The position numbers and the translations under genes are program-made. This document shows, piece by piece, positions 27,163 through 36,083 of a DNA stretch of 64,000 bases. The stretch spans positions 124,001 to 188,000 of the forward strand of contig JADKJW010000005.1 in assembly GCA_016720835.1 (NCBI GenBank), given 5' to 3'. Numbering within the stretch: position 1 is the stretch's first letter; each line of letters starts with the position of its first letter. Under the pieces are notes generated by a model. It worked only from the letters and a program-made list of their open reading frames with translations, searched no databases and had not been told where the DNA came from. Source of the stretch: Ignavibacteria bacterium (GTDB lineage: Bacteria > Bacteroidota > Ignavibacteria > SZUA-365).

Positions 27163-27171
27163 GGGGGAGGA

Positions 27172-27345
27172 GCCGTGAATCGTGAATCGTGAGTCGTGAA
27201 TCGTGAGCCGTGAGTCGTGAGCCGTGAATCGTGAGCCGTGAGTCGTGAGTCGTGAGCCGTGAATCGTGAGCCGTGAATCGTGAGCCGTGAGTGGTGAGCC
27301 GTGAATCGTGAGTCTGAGTAGTGGATCGTGACTCGTGAATCGTGA
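27172..27345. repeat. YCGTGAR heptamer minisatellite
   Basis: About twenty-four near-perfect copies of a 7-base unit (TCGTGAA, TCGTGAG, CCGTGAG, CCGTGAA) starting 10 bases before the methyltransferase start codon. Three copies of the same unit recur at 34667-34689, again directly before palindromic repeats. Confidence 0.88.
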
Positions 27346-27465
27346 GCAGAATACTCGTGTCTTCAGAGCGCTCTCGAAGTTTTACAGTATCCCTGAAATG
27401 CGACAGCTAAAGTACCGAACGCCGGCGGCGATGCCAAGCGGTGTGCGATGCAGTCGAGTGCGACG

Positions 27466-28180
27466 TATTGTTCCCACGCTCCGTCGGGCCTTGCTCCCAC
27501 GCTCCCAGCCTACGCTGCGCTTCGGCTGGCAGGCCGCGTGGGAACACCAGTGGAACGGTCACCGCCTTGCTCCCACGCTCCCAGCCTACGCTGCGCTTCG
27601 GCTGGCATGCCGCGTGGGAACACCAGTGGAACGGTCACCGCCTTGTTCCCACGCTCCCAGCCTACGCTGCGCTTCGGCTGGCATGCCGCGTGGGAACATC
27701 CGTGAAAGGCCGACGCCTCGTTCGCGCGGTCCGGTGTCGCAACACTGTCTGCCCGCCTTGTTCCCACGCTCCCAGCCTACGCTGCGCTTCGGCGGGCAGG
27801 CCGCGTGGGAACATCAGTGAAAGGCCGACGCCTCGTTCGCGCGGTCCGGTGTCGCAACACTGTCCGCCCGCCTTGTTCCCACGCTCCCAGCCCACGCTGC
27901 GCTTCGGCGGGCAGGCCGCGGGGAACATCCGTGAAGGCCGACGCCTTCACTGATACCTGCTTGACGCCTTGTTCCCACCTCCCAGCCTACGCTGCGCTTC
28001 GGCGGGCAGGCCGCGTGGGAACATCCATGAAGGCCGACGCCTTCACTGATACCGCTTGGACGCCTTGTTCCCCACCCCTCCCAGCCAGCGCGCTTCGGCG
28101 GCCCGCGTGGGAACATCAGTGAAAGGCCGACGCCTCGTTCCTATGCTCTCAGCCTACGCTGCGCTCAGCGGGCAGGCGCG
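27466..28180. repeat. Cluster of seven to eight palindromic repeats (GTTCCCACGC...GCGTGGGAAC)
   Basis: Successive copies begin near 27490, 27567, 27643, 27757, 27871, 27968 and 28064, with a remnant near 28141. Each has outer arms TTCCCACGC/GCGTGGGAA and an inner CAGCCTACGCTGCGCTTCGG. Spacings are 75-115 bases; intervening sequences come in two types (CCAGTGGAACGGTCACCGC and GTGAAAGGCCGACGCC), themselves repeated. Copies degrade towards 28140. The whole 27163-28324 gap has no gene; frames through it are repeat artefacts. Not a CRISPR, because spacers are not unique. Confidence 0.85.
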
Positions 28181-28324
28181 AGCCCCCGCGTCCCCGAGTC
28201 CGGGGGTGGAAAGTCTTCGGTAATCGCTTGGACACCGTCCAGGGAGTCAGTTTTCGGCGAGCGAAGCCACGGATGTGGGGAAAGGTTCTGATCCAGGGTA
28301 GGGAAAGGTTCTGATCCTCGACAA

Positions 28325-28762
28325 TCAAGGTTTTCGAGTATTCTCAACGTCCGCCTCCCGCAGCGCCTCATCAAGTCTGTTTGAAAGCTCTGCAGAATTC
28401 GTCAATTGGCATTCCCACACGACGAGCACTCTCCAACCAAGCCGTCTCAGTTCACGCGTCACCACCTTGTCCCTCTGTCTGTTCGCTTCAAACTTCGCCT
28501 CCCAGAACTCCACACGGCTCTTCGGTGTATACGCATAGCGGCACCCGCGATGACGATGCCAGTAACAGCCATGCACGAAGATCACGGTGCGATGCCTGGG
28601 CAGTACAATATCCGGATGGCCGGCGAGGGAGGCTGAATGCAGCCGGAATCGGTAACCGAGGCGGTGAAGCAGGGATCGTACCGCCAACTCCGGCGCCGTG
28701 TCCTTGTTCCTGATGCGCGACATGACGTCTGAGCGTTTCTCCGCTGTGAAAACGTCTGTCAC
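28325..28762 (-). CDS. vsr: Very short patch repair endonuclease Vsr
   Basis: 145 residues with the whole Vsr pattern: MSRIRNKDTAPELAVRSLLH, the catalytic Asp in HPDIVLPRHR, and the zinc/catalytic His-Cys segment VFVHGCYWHRHRGCRYAYTPK (here FVHGCYWHRHRGC), then FWEAKFEANRQRDKVV and RVLVVWEC. It nicks next to T:G mismatches arising by deamination of 5-methylcytosine in the cognate methylase site. It follows the nuclease gene by 3 nt and belongs to the Dcm-type cluster, so it would protect the methylated motif from C-to-T decay. Confidence 0.93.
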   Translation of the reverse strand: MTDVFTAEKRSDVMSRIRNKDTAPELAVRSLLHRLGYRFRLHSASLAGHPDIVLPRHRTVIFVHGCYWHRHRGCRYAYTPKSRVEFWEAKFEANRQRDKVVTRELRRLGWRVLVVWECQLTNSAELSNRLDEALREADVENTRKP

Positions 28763-28765
28763 GAT

Positions 28766-30075
28766 TCACACCTCCACCATTTCAAGTTGCTGGTACAGGA
28801 CGCCGATGTTCTTCGAGGCGATGCGGAACTGGCTTCTTCTCTTTACACGCGGCTTGGTGGAAGCGTCCTCCAGCTTGATGCCGGGATCGTAGTACACTGC
28901 GCCATCGGCGAGGGCTGCGAGCAGGTGCAGGGGATCCGTTCCCTGCGCGAGACGGACCAGATGCCCGTACGCATACTGCAGTTCCGGTTCGGTGCGTTTC
29001 ATTGAAGGGATGTACACGGCGCGCGAGTGCTTGCGCGACCAGTGCGTCAACAAACCGCCGAAGGACCATGACGCCGCGACATCTCCGACGTCGTCCGTCA
29101 GAGCAATGCATCCGCCTGGATCGGTGATCTTGGACGCATCCTGATCATATCCGGCGAAATGCATGGTCATGTGTGTCAGCGCATTCCGGACGTTCAGTTT
29201 GTGTATGCCGCCAAAATTGAAACGATCCGGCTTGTCGTTTTTGTCGGGATATCCGAATCGGCGTATGAATGCTTCAACACCGGAGTCCTTTGAAGAAACC
29301 TCCTGTCGGTTCCGGTGTCACGAGTGTGATGGCGCTTCCGGATTTCGGCCGTTCGAAGCTCGCAACGGCATGTTGCTTCACTTCCCAGCCGTGGAAGTCG
29401 GGTTCCGCGATGCTGTTCTTGCCGATGCCAAGCTTCGGCCTCGAGCGTGAAGCCTCCGCATTGCGGCGCCGTGCAAGGTTTCAGCCCGCCCTTTGAATCG
29501 AGCTGCTTGGAATCGATCCAGCCAAGATTGTTGATCCGGCGCAATTCCGCGAGGAGGATGCTCCTGGAATCACTTCCCTTGTGTTCGGAAGGGAGGCCGA
29601 TCTCGATGAACACGCCTGTGTTCGGTTGCATGCCGAGCGCGATGAATTCACGAGCGATTTCCGACTCCTCGTGCACCACATGGCCGATGATGCGGCTGTC
29701 ATTCGTGACGCCGAGAAAGAGAATCCTTCCCCGCATGCGTCCCCGCATGAGTTCCGAAGGGGCTTCAGCGCAGCCTTTCAGGAAGCCGGAAAAACGAACC
29801 TCGGGATACTCCGGATACAGGATGAGCTGTGCGCCCGGGGCGGGGGAGAAATTGCCGTTCGGCAGCAACCACCCGAAAACAAGTGCTGCCTTGAAGTTCG
29901 GGGTGTTGCCAAGGCTGTCCGTGCGAATCTCCGCCGCGGGAAAGAGATTCAGGGCATGAAAGCCCGGACCGAAATAGACTTGGTTCTTCGAGTTGTCGTT
30001 CTCGGCGAGCGCTTTCGCGTAGAGGCGTCTTGCGCCTGCAGCGACGAAGAGTTCCTTCAGGCCGCTGAGATTCAA
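28766..30075 (-). pseudogene. MvaI/BcnI-family restriction endonuclease, two frameshifts
   Basis: Three frames together make one protein of ~435 residues. Frame A (TTG start at 30075 with AAGGAG 8 nt upstream) covers the N-terminal domain to CGGFTLEAE near 29437. Frame B (about 29436-29285) continues LGIGKNSIAEPDFHGWEVKQ, the catalytic PD...ExK motif, to FFKGL. Frame C (about 29284-28766) continues GVEAFIRRFGYPDKNDKPDR to the stop after LEMVEV. Each junction needs removal of one base (an extra A in GAAGCTTGG and an extra C in CTCCGG). The TTG overlaps the methylase stop by 4 nt. Either the nuclease is inactivated or both indels are assembly errors; either way the gene identity is clear. Confidence 0.8.
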
Positions 30076-31214
30076 GATCGTTTCTCCTTTGCGCGCCTTC
30101 CGCCGCGCGCGACTTGTTTTTTGTTCGTCGCCACGGCATCCGACCACGCATCCGCCTCGGCGACCTTCATCACCAGCTCGGGGCGGTAATCCAATGGCTG
30201 TCTCAGGCTCTCGATGACCTTTGACGCCACCCGCTCCACAACAGGGACAACCACGGAATTTCCGAATTGGCGATATGCCTGCGTGTCTGAAACTGGTATG
30301 ACGAATTCGTCAGGGTAGCCCATCAACCGCGCGCATTCACGTGGCGTCAGGCGGCGCGGATTTTTATGCGCGCCCTGGGAGACGAGGATTTCCGAACCGT
30401 CCTTGTAATACCTCGCGCTGAGCGTACGCGATACGTCGCGGCCGGACACCAGTCCGAAGCCGAAGCCGTTTCCCGCGGCCTGATGCTTTTCAGCATAGCC
30501 CTGCAGATATTCCCAGAGGTGATCGGACAACGTGTATTTGTCCGGAACACGCCGTTCCAGGATCTCCGCCAGACGCGGGCCTTCTGCAGGGAACTCCGGA
30601 AAGTCGAACGACCGCGGTTCCCTGAATCCCACAATGAAGATGCGTTCGCGGTGCTGCGGGACGACTGAGCGCGCGTCGATGACCTGCACATGCACGTGAT
30701 ACCCCAGCGCGCGGGTGAGGGTGTCGTAAATGATCTGAAAGGTCCGGCCCTTGTCGTGGCTTTTCAGATTCTTCACGTTCTCCAGGACGAAGGCGGCGGG
30801 CCGGTGATAGTCGATGATGTCCGCGATGGAGAAGAACAGGTTCCCCTGCTTTTCGTCTTCGAAGCCGTGCTTCCTGCCCAGGCTGAGCTTCTTCGACACG
30901 CCGGCGATGCTGAACGGCTGGCAGGGAAAGCCCGCGCAGAGCACATCGTGCGTGGGAATATCGGCCACTGCAACCGAGTGTATGTCTCCATGCGGCTTCT
31001 CCCCGAAGTTCGCCTCGTATGTCAGTTGCGAGAATTTGTCGTAGTCGGACGAGAACACGCATTCGCATCCGGCCCGTTCGAAGGCGATGCGGAAACCGCC
31101 TATTCCGCAGAACAGGTCGATGAAGCGGGGAGCAGTATGGCCGGGCGTGAGATACTCAAACCCTGCTTCCTTCACCCTGGAGTTGTGTCTCGTTTTACTT
31201 GTGGACATTCGCAT
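30072..31214 (-). CDS. dcm: DNA (cytosine-5) methyltransferase, Dcm type
   Basis: 380 residues with the ordered m5C motifs: I FIDLFCGIGGFRIAFERAGC, IV with catalytic Cys GFPCQPFSIAGVS, VI FVLENVKNLKSHDKGRTF, VIII VVPQHRERIFIVGF, IX RRLTPRECARLMGYP and X RQFGNSVVVPVVERVA. The target-recognition region lies between VIII and IX. It overlaps the nuclease start by 4 nt. With a MvaI/BcnI nuclease and Vsr downstream, a CCNGG-class target (EcoRII/BcnI-like) is likely, but the exact base at N is not visible. Start ATG at 31214, with GAGG 12 nt upstream. Confidence 0.93.
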   Translation of the reverse strand: MRMSTSKTRHNSRVKEAGFEYLTPGHTAPRFIDLFCGIGGFRIAFERAGCECVFSSDYDKFSQLTYEANFGEKPHGDIHSVAVADIPTHDVLCAGFPCQPFSIAGVSKKLSLGRKHGFEDEKQGNLFFSIADIIDYHRPAAFVLENVKNLKSHDKGRTFQIIYDTLTRALGYHVHVQVIDARSVVPQHRERIFIVGFREPRSFDFPEFPAEGPRLAEILERRVPDKYTLSDHLWEYLQGYAEKHQAAGNGFGFGLVSGRDVSRTLSARYYKDGSEILVSQGAHKNPRRLTPRECARLMGYPDEFVIPVSDTQAYRQFGNSVVVPVVERVASKVIESLRQPLDYRPELVMKVAEADAWSDAVATNKKQVARGGRRAKEKRS

Positions 31215-31387
31215 TGAACATCAATTCCCTCAAGCTACAACGTTCAACGATTTGCTGCAATGAAGCGGAAAAGCAAAAAGAGCCGTATTTTCAACCACCC
31301 CGGTGCTCAGTTTTCGATGCTCACAAGCGGTCATTTTCGGGCATCGTCACCACCAACCCCATCCCCAATCGATATCGAGGCATTCCC

Positions 31388-34300
31388 ATGAGGCGATTCT
31401 CCATCCTCGCTGCACTCCTCTGCATGCTGCTTCCGTTCACCTCCAGGGCTGGAGGCGAGGACGAGAAGACGAAGAAGAAGGACGATCCGATGTCGCAGGG
31501 GACGTTTGCCGGACTCAAGTTCCGCGGTATCGGACCTGCCCTGGCGTCGGGACGCATCAGCGACATCGCGGTGCATCCGCAGAACAAGAGTCTCTGGTAC
31601 GTCGCGGTGGCCTGCGGCGGCGTGTGGAAGACGACGAACAGCGGCACCTCGTGGGAACCGGTGTTCGACGGCCAGACGTCCTTCTCCATCGGCTGCGTCA
31701 CCATCGATCCGAACAATCCGCACACCGTGTGGGTGGGCACGGGCGAGAACAACAGCCAGCGCAGCGTGTCGTACGGCGACGGCGTGTACCGCTCCGACGA
31801 CGGCGGCAAGAGCTGGAAATGCATGGGCCTCAAAAAATCGGAGCACATCGGAAAAATCCTCGTGCATCCGAAACACTCCAACATCGTGTACGTGGCGGCG
31901 CAGGGTCCGCTCTGGGCGGCGGGGGGCGAGCGCGGCCTGTACAAGACCACGGACGGCGGCAAGACCTGGAACGCCGTGCTCTCAATCAGCGAACATACCG
32001 GCGTCACGGACATCGCCATGGATCCGCGCAATCCCGACCTGATCTACGCGGCCTCGTATCAGCGCCGCCGGCATGTGTGGACGCTCATCAACGGCGGTCC
32101 CGAGGCCAACATCTACCGCACCACGGACGGCGGCGCGTCGTGGGACACGCTGCGCTCGGGTCTGCCCTCGGTGGACAAGGGGCGCATCGGTCTGGCGGTG
32201 TCGCCGGTGGATCCGGACATCGTCTACGCCACCATCGAAGCGGCGGAGGGGAAGGGCGGGTTCTTCCGCTCCAGCGACCGCGGCAGCACCTGGGAAAAGC
32301 GCAATGACTTCGTCTCCGACGCCGCGCAGTACTATCAGGAGCTGGTCTGCGATCCGAAGGACGCCGACCGCGTGTTCATCCTCCACACGATTCTCATGGT
32401 ATCGGACGACGGCGGCAGGAACTTCCGCGCGCTCGGGAACCGGCACCGGCATGTGGACGATCACGCGATGTGGATCGATCCCGCCAACACCGACTACTAC
32501 CTCGTCGGCGGCGACGGCGGCGTATACGAGAGCTGGGACCGCGGCGCGATGTGGCGCTTCAAGGAAAATCTGCCGGTGACGCAGTACTACCGCGTCAGCA
32601 CCGACAACGCGGAGCCGTTCTACAACGTGTACGGCGGCACGCAGGACAACAACAGCATGGGCGGTCCCTCGCGCACCACGAAGCAGGACGGCGCGATGAA
32701 CGAGGACTGGTTCTTCACGAACGGCGGGGACGGTTTCGAATCGCAGATCGATCCCACGGACCCGAACATCGTGTACGCGCAGTCGCAATACGGCGGTCTG
32801 GTGCGTTTCGACAAGAAGAGCGGCGAGCGTCAGGACATTCAGCCGCTGCCGCCTCCGGGCGAAGCGCCGTACCGCTGGAACTGGGACTCGCCGCTGCTCA
32901 TCAGTCCGCACAAGCACACGCGTCTCTACTTCGCCTGCAACAGGCTTTTCCGCAGCGACGATCGCGGCGATTCGTGGAAGGCCGTCAGTCCGGACCTGTC
33001 GCGGCAGATCGACCGCAACACCCTGCCGGTGATGGGGAAGGTGTGGGGTCCCGAAGCCGTGGCGAAGAATGCGTCCACCTCGTACTACGGCAACATCGTC
33101 GCCTTCGCCGAATCGCCGAAGAAGGAGGGACTTCTGTACGCGGGCACCGACGACGGACTCGTGCAGGTCTCCGAAAACGGCGGCGAAACCTGGAGGAAGA
33201 TCGAGAGCTTCCCCGGTGTGCCGGACAGATCCTATGTCAGTTGCATCGTCGCCTCGCAGCACGCGCAGGGCACGCTCTACGCCTCGTTCGACAATCACAA
33301 GATGGCCGATTTCAAACCGTACCTTCTGAAGAGCGCGGACAACGGCGCCTCGTGGACGTCCATCGCCGCGACGCTGCCGGAGAACGGCGCGGTGTACAGC
33401 ATCGCGGAAGATCACGTCAATCCGAAGCTGCTCTTCGCCGGAACGGAGTTCGGGGTCTTTTTCTCCATTGACGGCGGCGGCAAGTGGATGCAGCTCAAGG
33501 GCGGACTGCCCCCCATCGCGATCCGCGACATCGACATCCAGAAGCGCGAGAACGACCTCGTGCTCGCGAGCTTCGGGCGCGGCTTCTACATCCTCGACGA
33601 TTACACGCCGCTCCGCGACGCAACCTCCGAGCTGCTCGCGAAGGATGCGCACATCTTCCCCGTGAAGGATGCGCTCATGTACGTGCCCTCCACCGGACGC
33701 TCGAAGGGCGCGCAGGGCGAGACCTTCTACACCGCGCCGAATCCGCCCTTCGGCGCCACGTTCTCGTATTACGTGAAGGAGAGCGTGAAGACGAAAAAAG
33801 AAGTGCGCAGGGACGCGGAGAAGGAGGCCATCAAGAAGAAGGAGACCCCGCCGTATCCGACGTTCGAGCAGTTGCGCATTGAAGACGAAGAGGAAGCCCC
33901 CTCGCTGCTTTTCACGGTCAAGGATGCGGAAGGCAACGTGCTGCGCCGCCTCTCCGCGCCGAACGCGAAGGGCGTGCAGCGCGTCACGTGGGATCTGCGC
34001 TATCCCGACCTGACACCGGTGCGCGATCAGAAGTTGGCGAACAAAGGCTCGGGTATGGTCGCCATGCCCGGCACGTACACGGTGACGTTGTCGCGCGTCG
34101 CGGACGAGAAGGAAACCGTCCTCGCGGGGCCGGTCACGTTCACGGCGAAAATCCTCGCGAACAGCACGCTTCCCGCGTCCGACCGCGCGGCGCTTGTCGC
34201 GTTCCAGAAAAAGGCAGTGGACCTGCAGCGCAGGGTGATGGGTCTCGATCGCGCGCTCACCGAGACGAAGACGCGGCTCGGGTACATCAAGGGCGCGCTC

Positions 34301-34654
34301 GAGGTGGCGCCCGCCGCGACCGCGGAAATGCGCGCCGCGCGGGAGGCCATGGACAAGGCCCTGTCCGTCCTCCAGCGCCGCATGAGCGGCGACCGGTCGC
34401 TCTCCGCGCGCAACGAAAATCAGCCGCCCTCCATCATGAACCGGCTGTATGACATGGTGTACAGTCAGTGGTCCTCCACCTCCGCCCCCACGAAGTCGAA
34501 TCTCGACACGTACGAGCATGTCGCGAAGCTCGCCGGCGAGGTCGTCACCGAACTGCGCGTCATCACCGACACGCAGCTCCCGGCATTGGAAAAACAACTC
34601 GACGCCATCGGCGCGCCGTGGACGCCGGGGCGGGTGCTTGACGTGGGGCGGTGA
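31388..34654 (+). CDS. Secreted sortilin/VPS10-like BNR beta-propeller protein
   Basis: A 1088-residue protein with signal peptide MRRFSILAALLCMLLPFTSRA. It has many Asp-box blades (WKTTNSGTSW, YRSDDGGKSW, YKTTDGGKTW, RSSDRGSTW, YESWDRGAMW, VSENGGETW, KSADNGASW) and the conserved start FRGIGPALASGRISDIAVHP of the large BNR family annotated as glycosyl hydrolase or sortilin-like. The C-terminal ~250 residues are alpha-helical (EKEAIKKKETPPYPTFEQLR; LQRRVMGLDRALTETKTRLG) and lack a T9SS sorting domain. I set the start at 31388 because the longer frame to 31199 runs into the divergent methylase promoter. Function beyond a propeller fold is not established for this family. Confidence 0.85.
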   Translation: MRRFSILAALLCMLLPFTSRAGGEDEKTKKKDDPMSQGTFAGLKFRGIGPALASGRISDIAVHPQNKSLWYVAVACGGVWKTTNSGTSWEPVFDGQTSFSIGCVTIDPNNPHTVWVGTGENNSQRSVSYGDGVYRSDDGGKSWKCMGLKKSEHIGKILVHPKHSNIVYVAAQGPLWAAGGERGLYKTTDGGKTWNAVLSISEHTGVTDIAMDPRNPDLIYAASYQRRRHVWTLINGGPEANIYRTTDGGASWDTLRSGLPSVDKGRIGLAVSPVDPDIVYATIEAAEGKGGFFRSSDRGSTWEKRNDFVSDAAQYYQELVCDPKDADRVFILHTILMVSDDGGRNFRALGNRHRHVDDHAMWIDPANTDYYLVGGDGGVYESWDRGAMWRFKENLPVTQYYRVSTDNAEPFYNVYGGTQDNNSMGGPSRTTKQDGAMNEDWFFTNGGDGFESQIDPTDPNIVYAQSQYGGLVRFDKKSGERQDIQPLPPPGEAPYRWNWDSPLLISPHKHTRLYFACNRLFRSDDRGDSWKAVSPDLSRQIDRNTLPVMGKVWGPEAVAKNASTSYYGNIVAFAESPKKEGLLYAGTDDGLVQVSENGGETWRKIESFPGVPDRSYVSCIVASQHAQGTLYASFDNHKMADFKPYLLKSADNGASWTSIAATLPENGAVYSIAEDHVNPKLLFAGTEFGVFFSIDGGGKWMQLKGGLPPIAIRDIDIQKRENDLVLASFGRGFYILDDYTPLRDATSELLAKDAHIFPVKDALMYVPSTGRSKGAQGETFYTAPNPPFGATFSYYVKESVKTKKEVRRDAEKEAIKKKETPPYPTFEQLRIEDEEEAPSLLFTVKDAEGNVLRRLSAPNAKGVQRVTWDLRYPDLTPVRDQKLANKGSGMVAMPGTYTVTLSRVADEKETVLAGPVTFTAKILANSTLPASDRAALVAFQKKAVDLQRRVMGLDRALTETKTRLGYIKGALEVAPAATAEMRAAREAMDKALSVLQRRMSGDRSLSARNENQPPSIMNRLYDMVYSQWSSTSAPTKSNLDTYEHVAKLAGEVVTELRVITDTQLPALEKQLDAIGAPWTPGRVLDVGR

Positions 34655-34688
34655 GGCCGGGAGGTCGTGAATCGTGAGGTCGTGAAGT

Positions 34689-34945
34689 CTCGGCCTCGCA
34701 CCCACGCTCCTGCGTGGGTGCGCCGTGCGTCGCTTTGGCCTCGCACCCACGCTCCTGCGTGGGTGCGCCGTGCGTCGCTTCGGCCTCGCACCTACGCTCC
34801 TGCGTGGGTGCGTCATTGCGGAGAAGACGTTCCCACGCGGGAGCGTGGGAACGAGAACATCATCTCGGCCTCGCACCCACGCTCCTGCGTGGGTGCGTCG
34901 TTGCGGAGAAGACGTTCCCACGCGGGAGCGTGGGAACGAGAACGG
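34689..34945. repeat. Tandem palindromic repeats (CGCACCCACGC and CGTTCCCACGC hairpins)
   Basis: Two 45-base units (CGCACCCACGC-TCCT-GCGTGGGTGCG plus CCGTGCGTCGCTT) are followed by two ~82-base units in which that hairpin is joined to a second, CGTTCCCACGC-GGGA-GCGTGGGAACG. The cores match those at 27466-28180. Three YCGTGAR heptamers precede them (34667-34689). The 345-base gap between the BNR gene and fbp holds nothing else apart from fbp control sequence. Confidence 0.85.
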
Positions 34946-34999
34946 CAGCTAAGGATTCCGTAGATTTGCCGGAACAAACAACACCCCTCGGAGACCACC

Positions 35000-36013
35000 A
35001 TGCCCCACGCCACCTGGCAGGATTTTGAAACCCTTGAAAGTTACATCGCCAAAGAGCAGTCCCTGCATCCGCAGAGCCAGGGCATCTTCTCGAATCTCCT
35101 GCGGCGCATCGGGCTGGCGTCGAAGGTGATCATGTCGAAATCGCAGAAGGCCGGACTGCTCGGTGTGCTCGGCACGCACGGCAGCATCAACGTGCAGGGC
35201 GAGACGCAGCAGAAGCTGGACGTGCTCGCGAACGAGGTGCTGAAGGACACCTTCCGCTGGATGAATTCCGTGTCCTGCCTCGCCTCGGAGGAGGAGGACG
35301 ACGTGATGCACCTCCCCGAGCGCACGGAAGGCGATCACCGGTACATCGTGATGTTCGATCCGCTGGACGGCTCCTCCAACATCGACGCGAACGTATCGGT
35401 CGGCACCATCTTTTCGATTCATCGCTGCAAGTCGCTGCAGGGTCCGCCGCCCATGAGCGACTTCCTGCAGAAGGGCACCGAGCAGGTGGCGGCGGGGTAC
35501 ATCCTCTACGGTCCGAGCACCATCTTCGTCTATACCACGGGTCACGGCGTGCACGGCTTCACGCTCGATCCGGTGATCGGCGAGTATGTGCTCTCGCATG
35601 AGGACATGCACATTCCCGACGTGTGCAAGTGCTTCTCCGCGAACGATTCGAATTATCCGACATGGGACGCGGGCACGCAGCGCTTCGCCGATCATGTGCG
35701 CTACAGCCGCGAAGGCCGGTATGCGAAGACCACCTCGCGTTACATCGGCTCCATGGTGGGCGATCTTCACCGCAATCTCCTCTACGGAGGCGTCTTCCTG
35801 TATCCCGCCGAAGCCGCCACCGGACAGGGCAAGCTCCGCCTGCTGTACGAAGCCGCGCCGCTCGCCATGATTTACGAGCAGGCCGGCGGCGCCGCATCCA
35901 CCGGCCGCCAGCGCATCCTCGACATACAGCCCGACGAACTCCATCAGCGCGTGCCGTTGATCATCGGGACGAAGGCGGAGGTGGAGCTGTACGAGCGGAT
36001 GGTGGCGCAATAA
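35000..36013 (+). CDS. fbp: Fructose-1,6-bisphosphatase class I
   Basis: 337 residues; hydrolyses fructose-1,6-bisphosphate to fructose-6-phosphate in gluconeogenesis, in the cytoplasm. The metal-binding signature FDPLDGSSNIDANVSVGTIF is intact, as are ASEEEDD and TSRYIGSMVGDLHRNLLYGG (phosphate contacts) and the C-terminal KLRLLYEAAPLAMIYEQAGG with GRQRILDIQP. Start ATG has CGGAG 8 nt upstream. It stands alone between repeat-rich DNA and an S9 peptidase gene 70 nt downstream in the same direction. Its upstream region carries TAGATTTG (34961), which resembles the -7 element of Bacteroidota promoters, but no matching -33 element was seen. Confidence 0.95.
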   Translation: MPHATWQDFETLESYIAKEQSLHPQSQGIFSNLLRRIGLASKVIMSKSQKAGLLGVLGTHGSINVQGETQQKLDVLANEVLKDTFRWMNSVSCLASEEEDDVMHLPERTEGDHRYIVMFDPLDGSSNIDANVSVGTIFSIHRCKSLQGPPPMSDFLQKGTEQVAAGYILYGPSTIFVYTTGHGVHGFTLDPVIGEYVLSHEDMHIPDVCKCFSANDSNYPTWDAGTQRFADHVRYSREGRYAKTTSRYIGSMVGDLHRNLLYGGVFLYPAEAATGQGKLRLLYEAAPLAMIYEQAGGAASTGRQRILDIQPDELHQRVPLIIGTKAEVELYERMVAQ

Positions 36014-36083
36014 CGAAACTTTCTCCCACCCACCTCGTATCGCCAACTCTTCCCGCCATCATCACACCAAGAGGAGGTTGCAC

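Noticed and set aside
27335..28122. Several open frames (80-170 residues) in the palindrome cluster
   Set aside because: All consist of the same repeated peptide and arise on both strands; these are repeat artefacts.
27466..28180. CRISPR array
   Set aside because: Units are ~50 bases, internally palindromic and variable, and the sequences between them repeat instead of being unique. No cas genes are in the window.
31982..34921. 979-residue minus-strand frame over the sortilin-like gene
   Set aside because: Shadow frame; its N-terminus is read from palindromic repeats (34689-34945).
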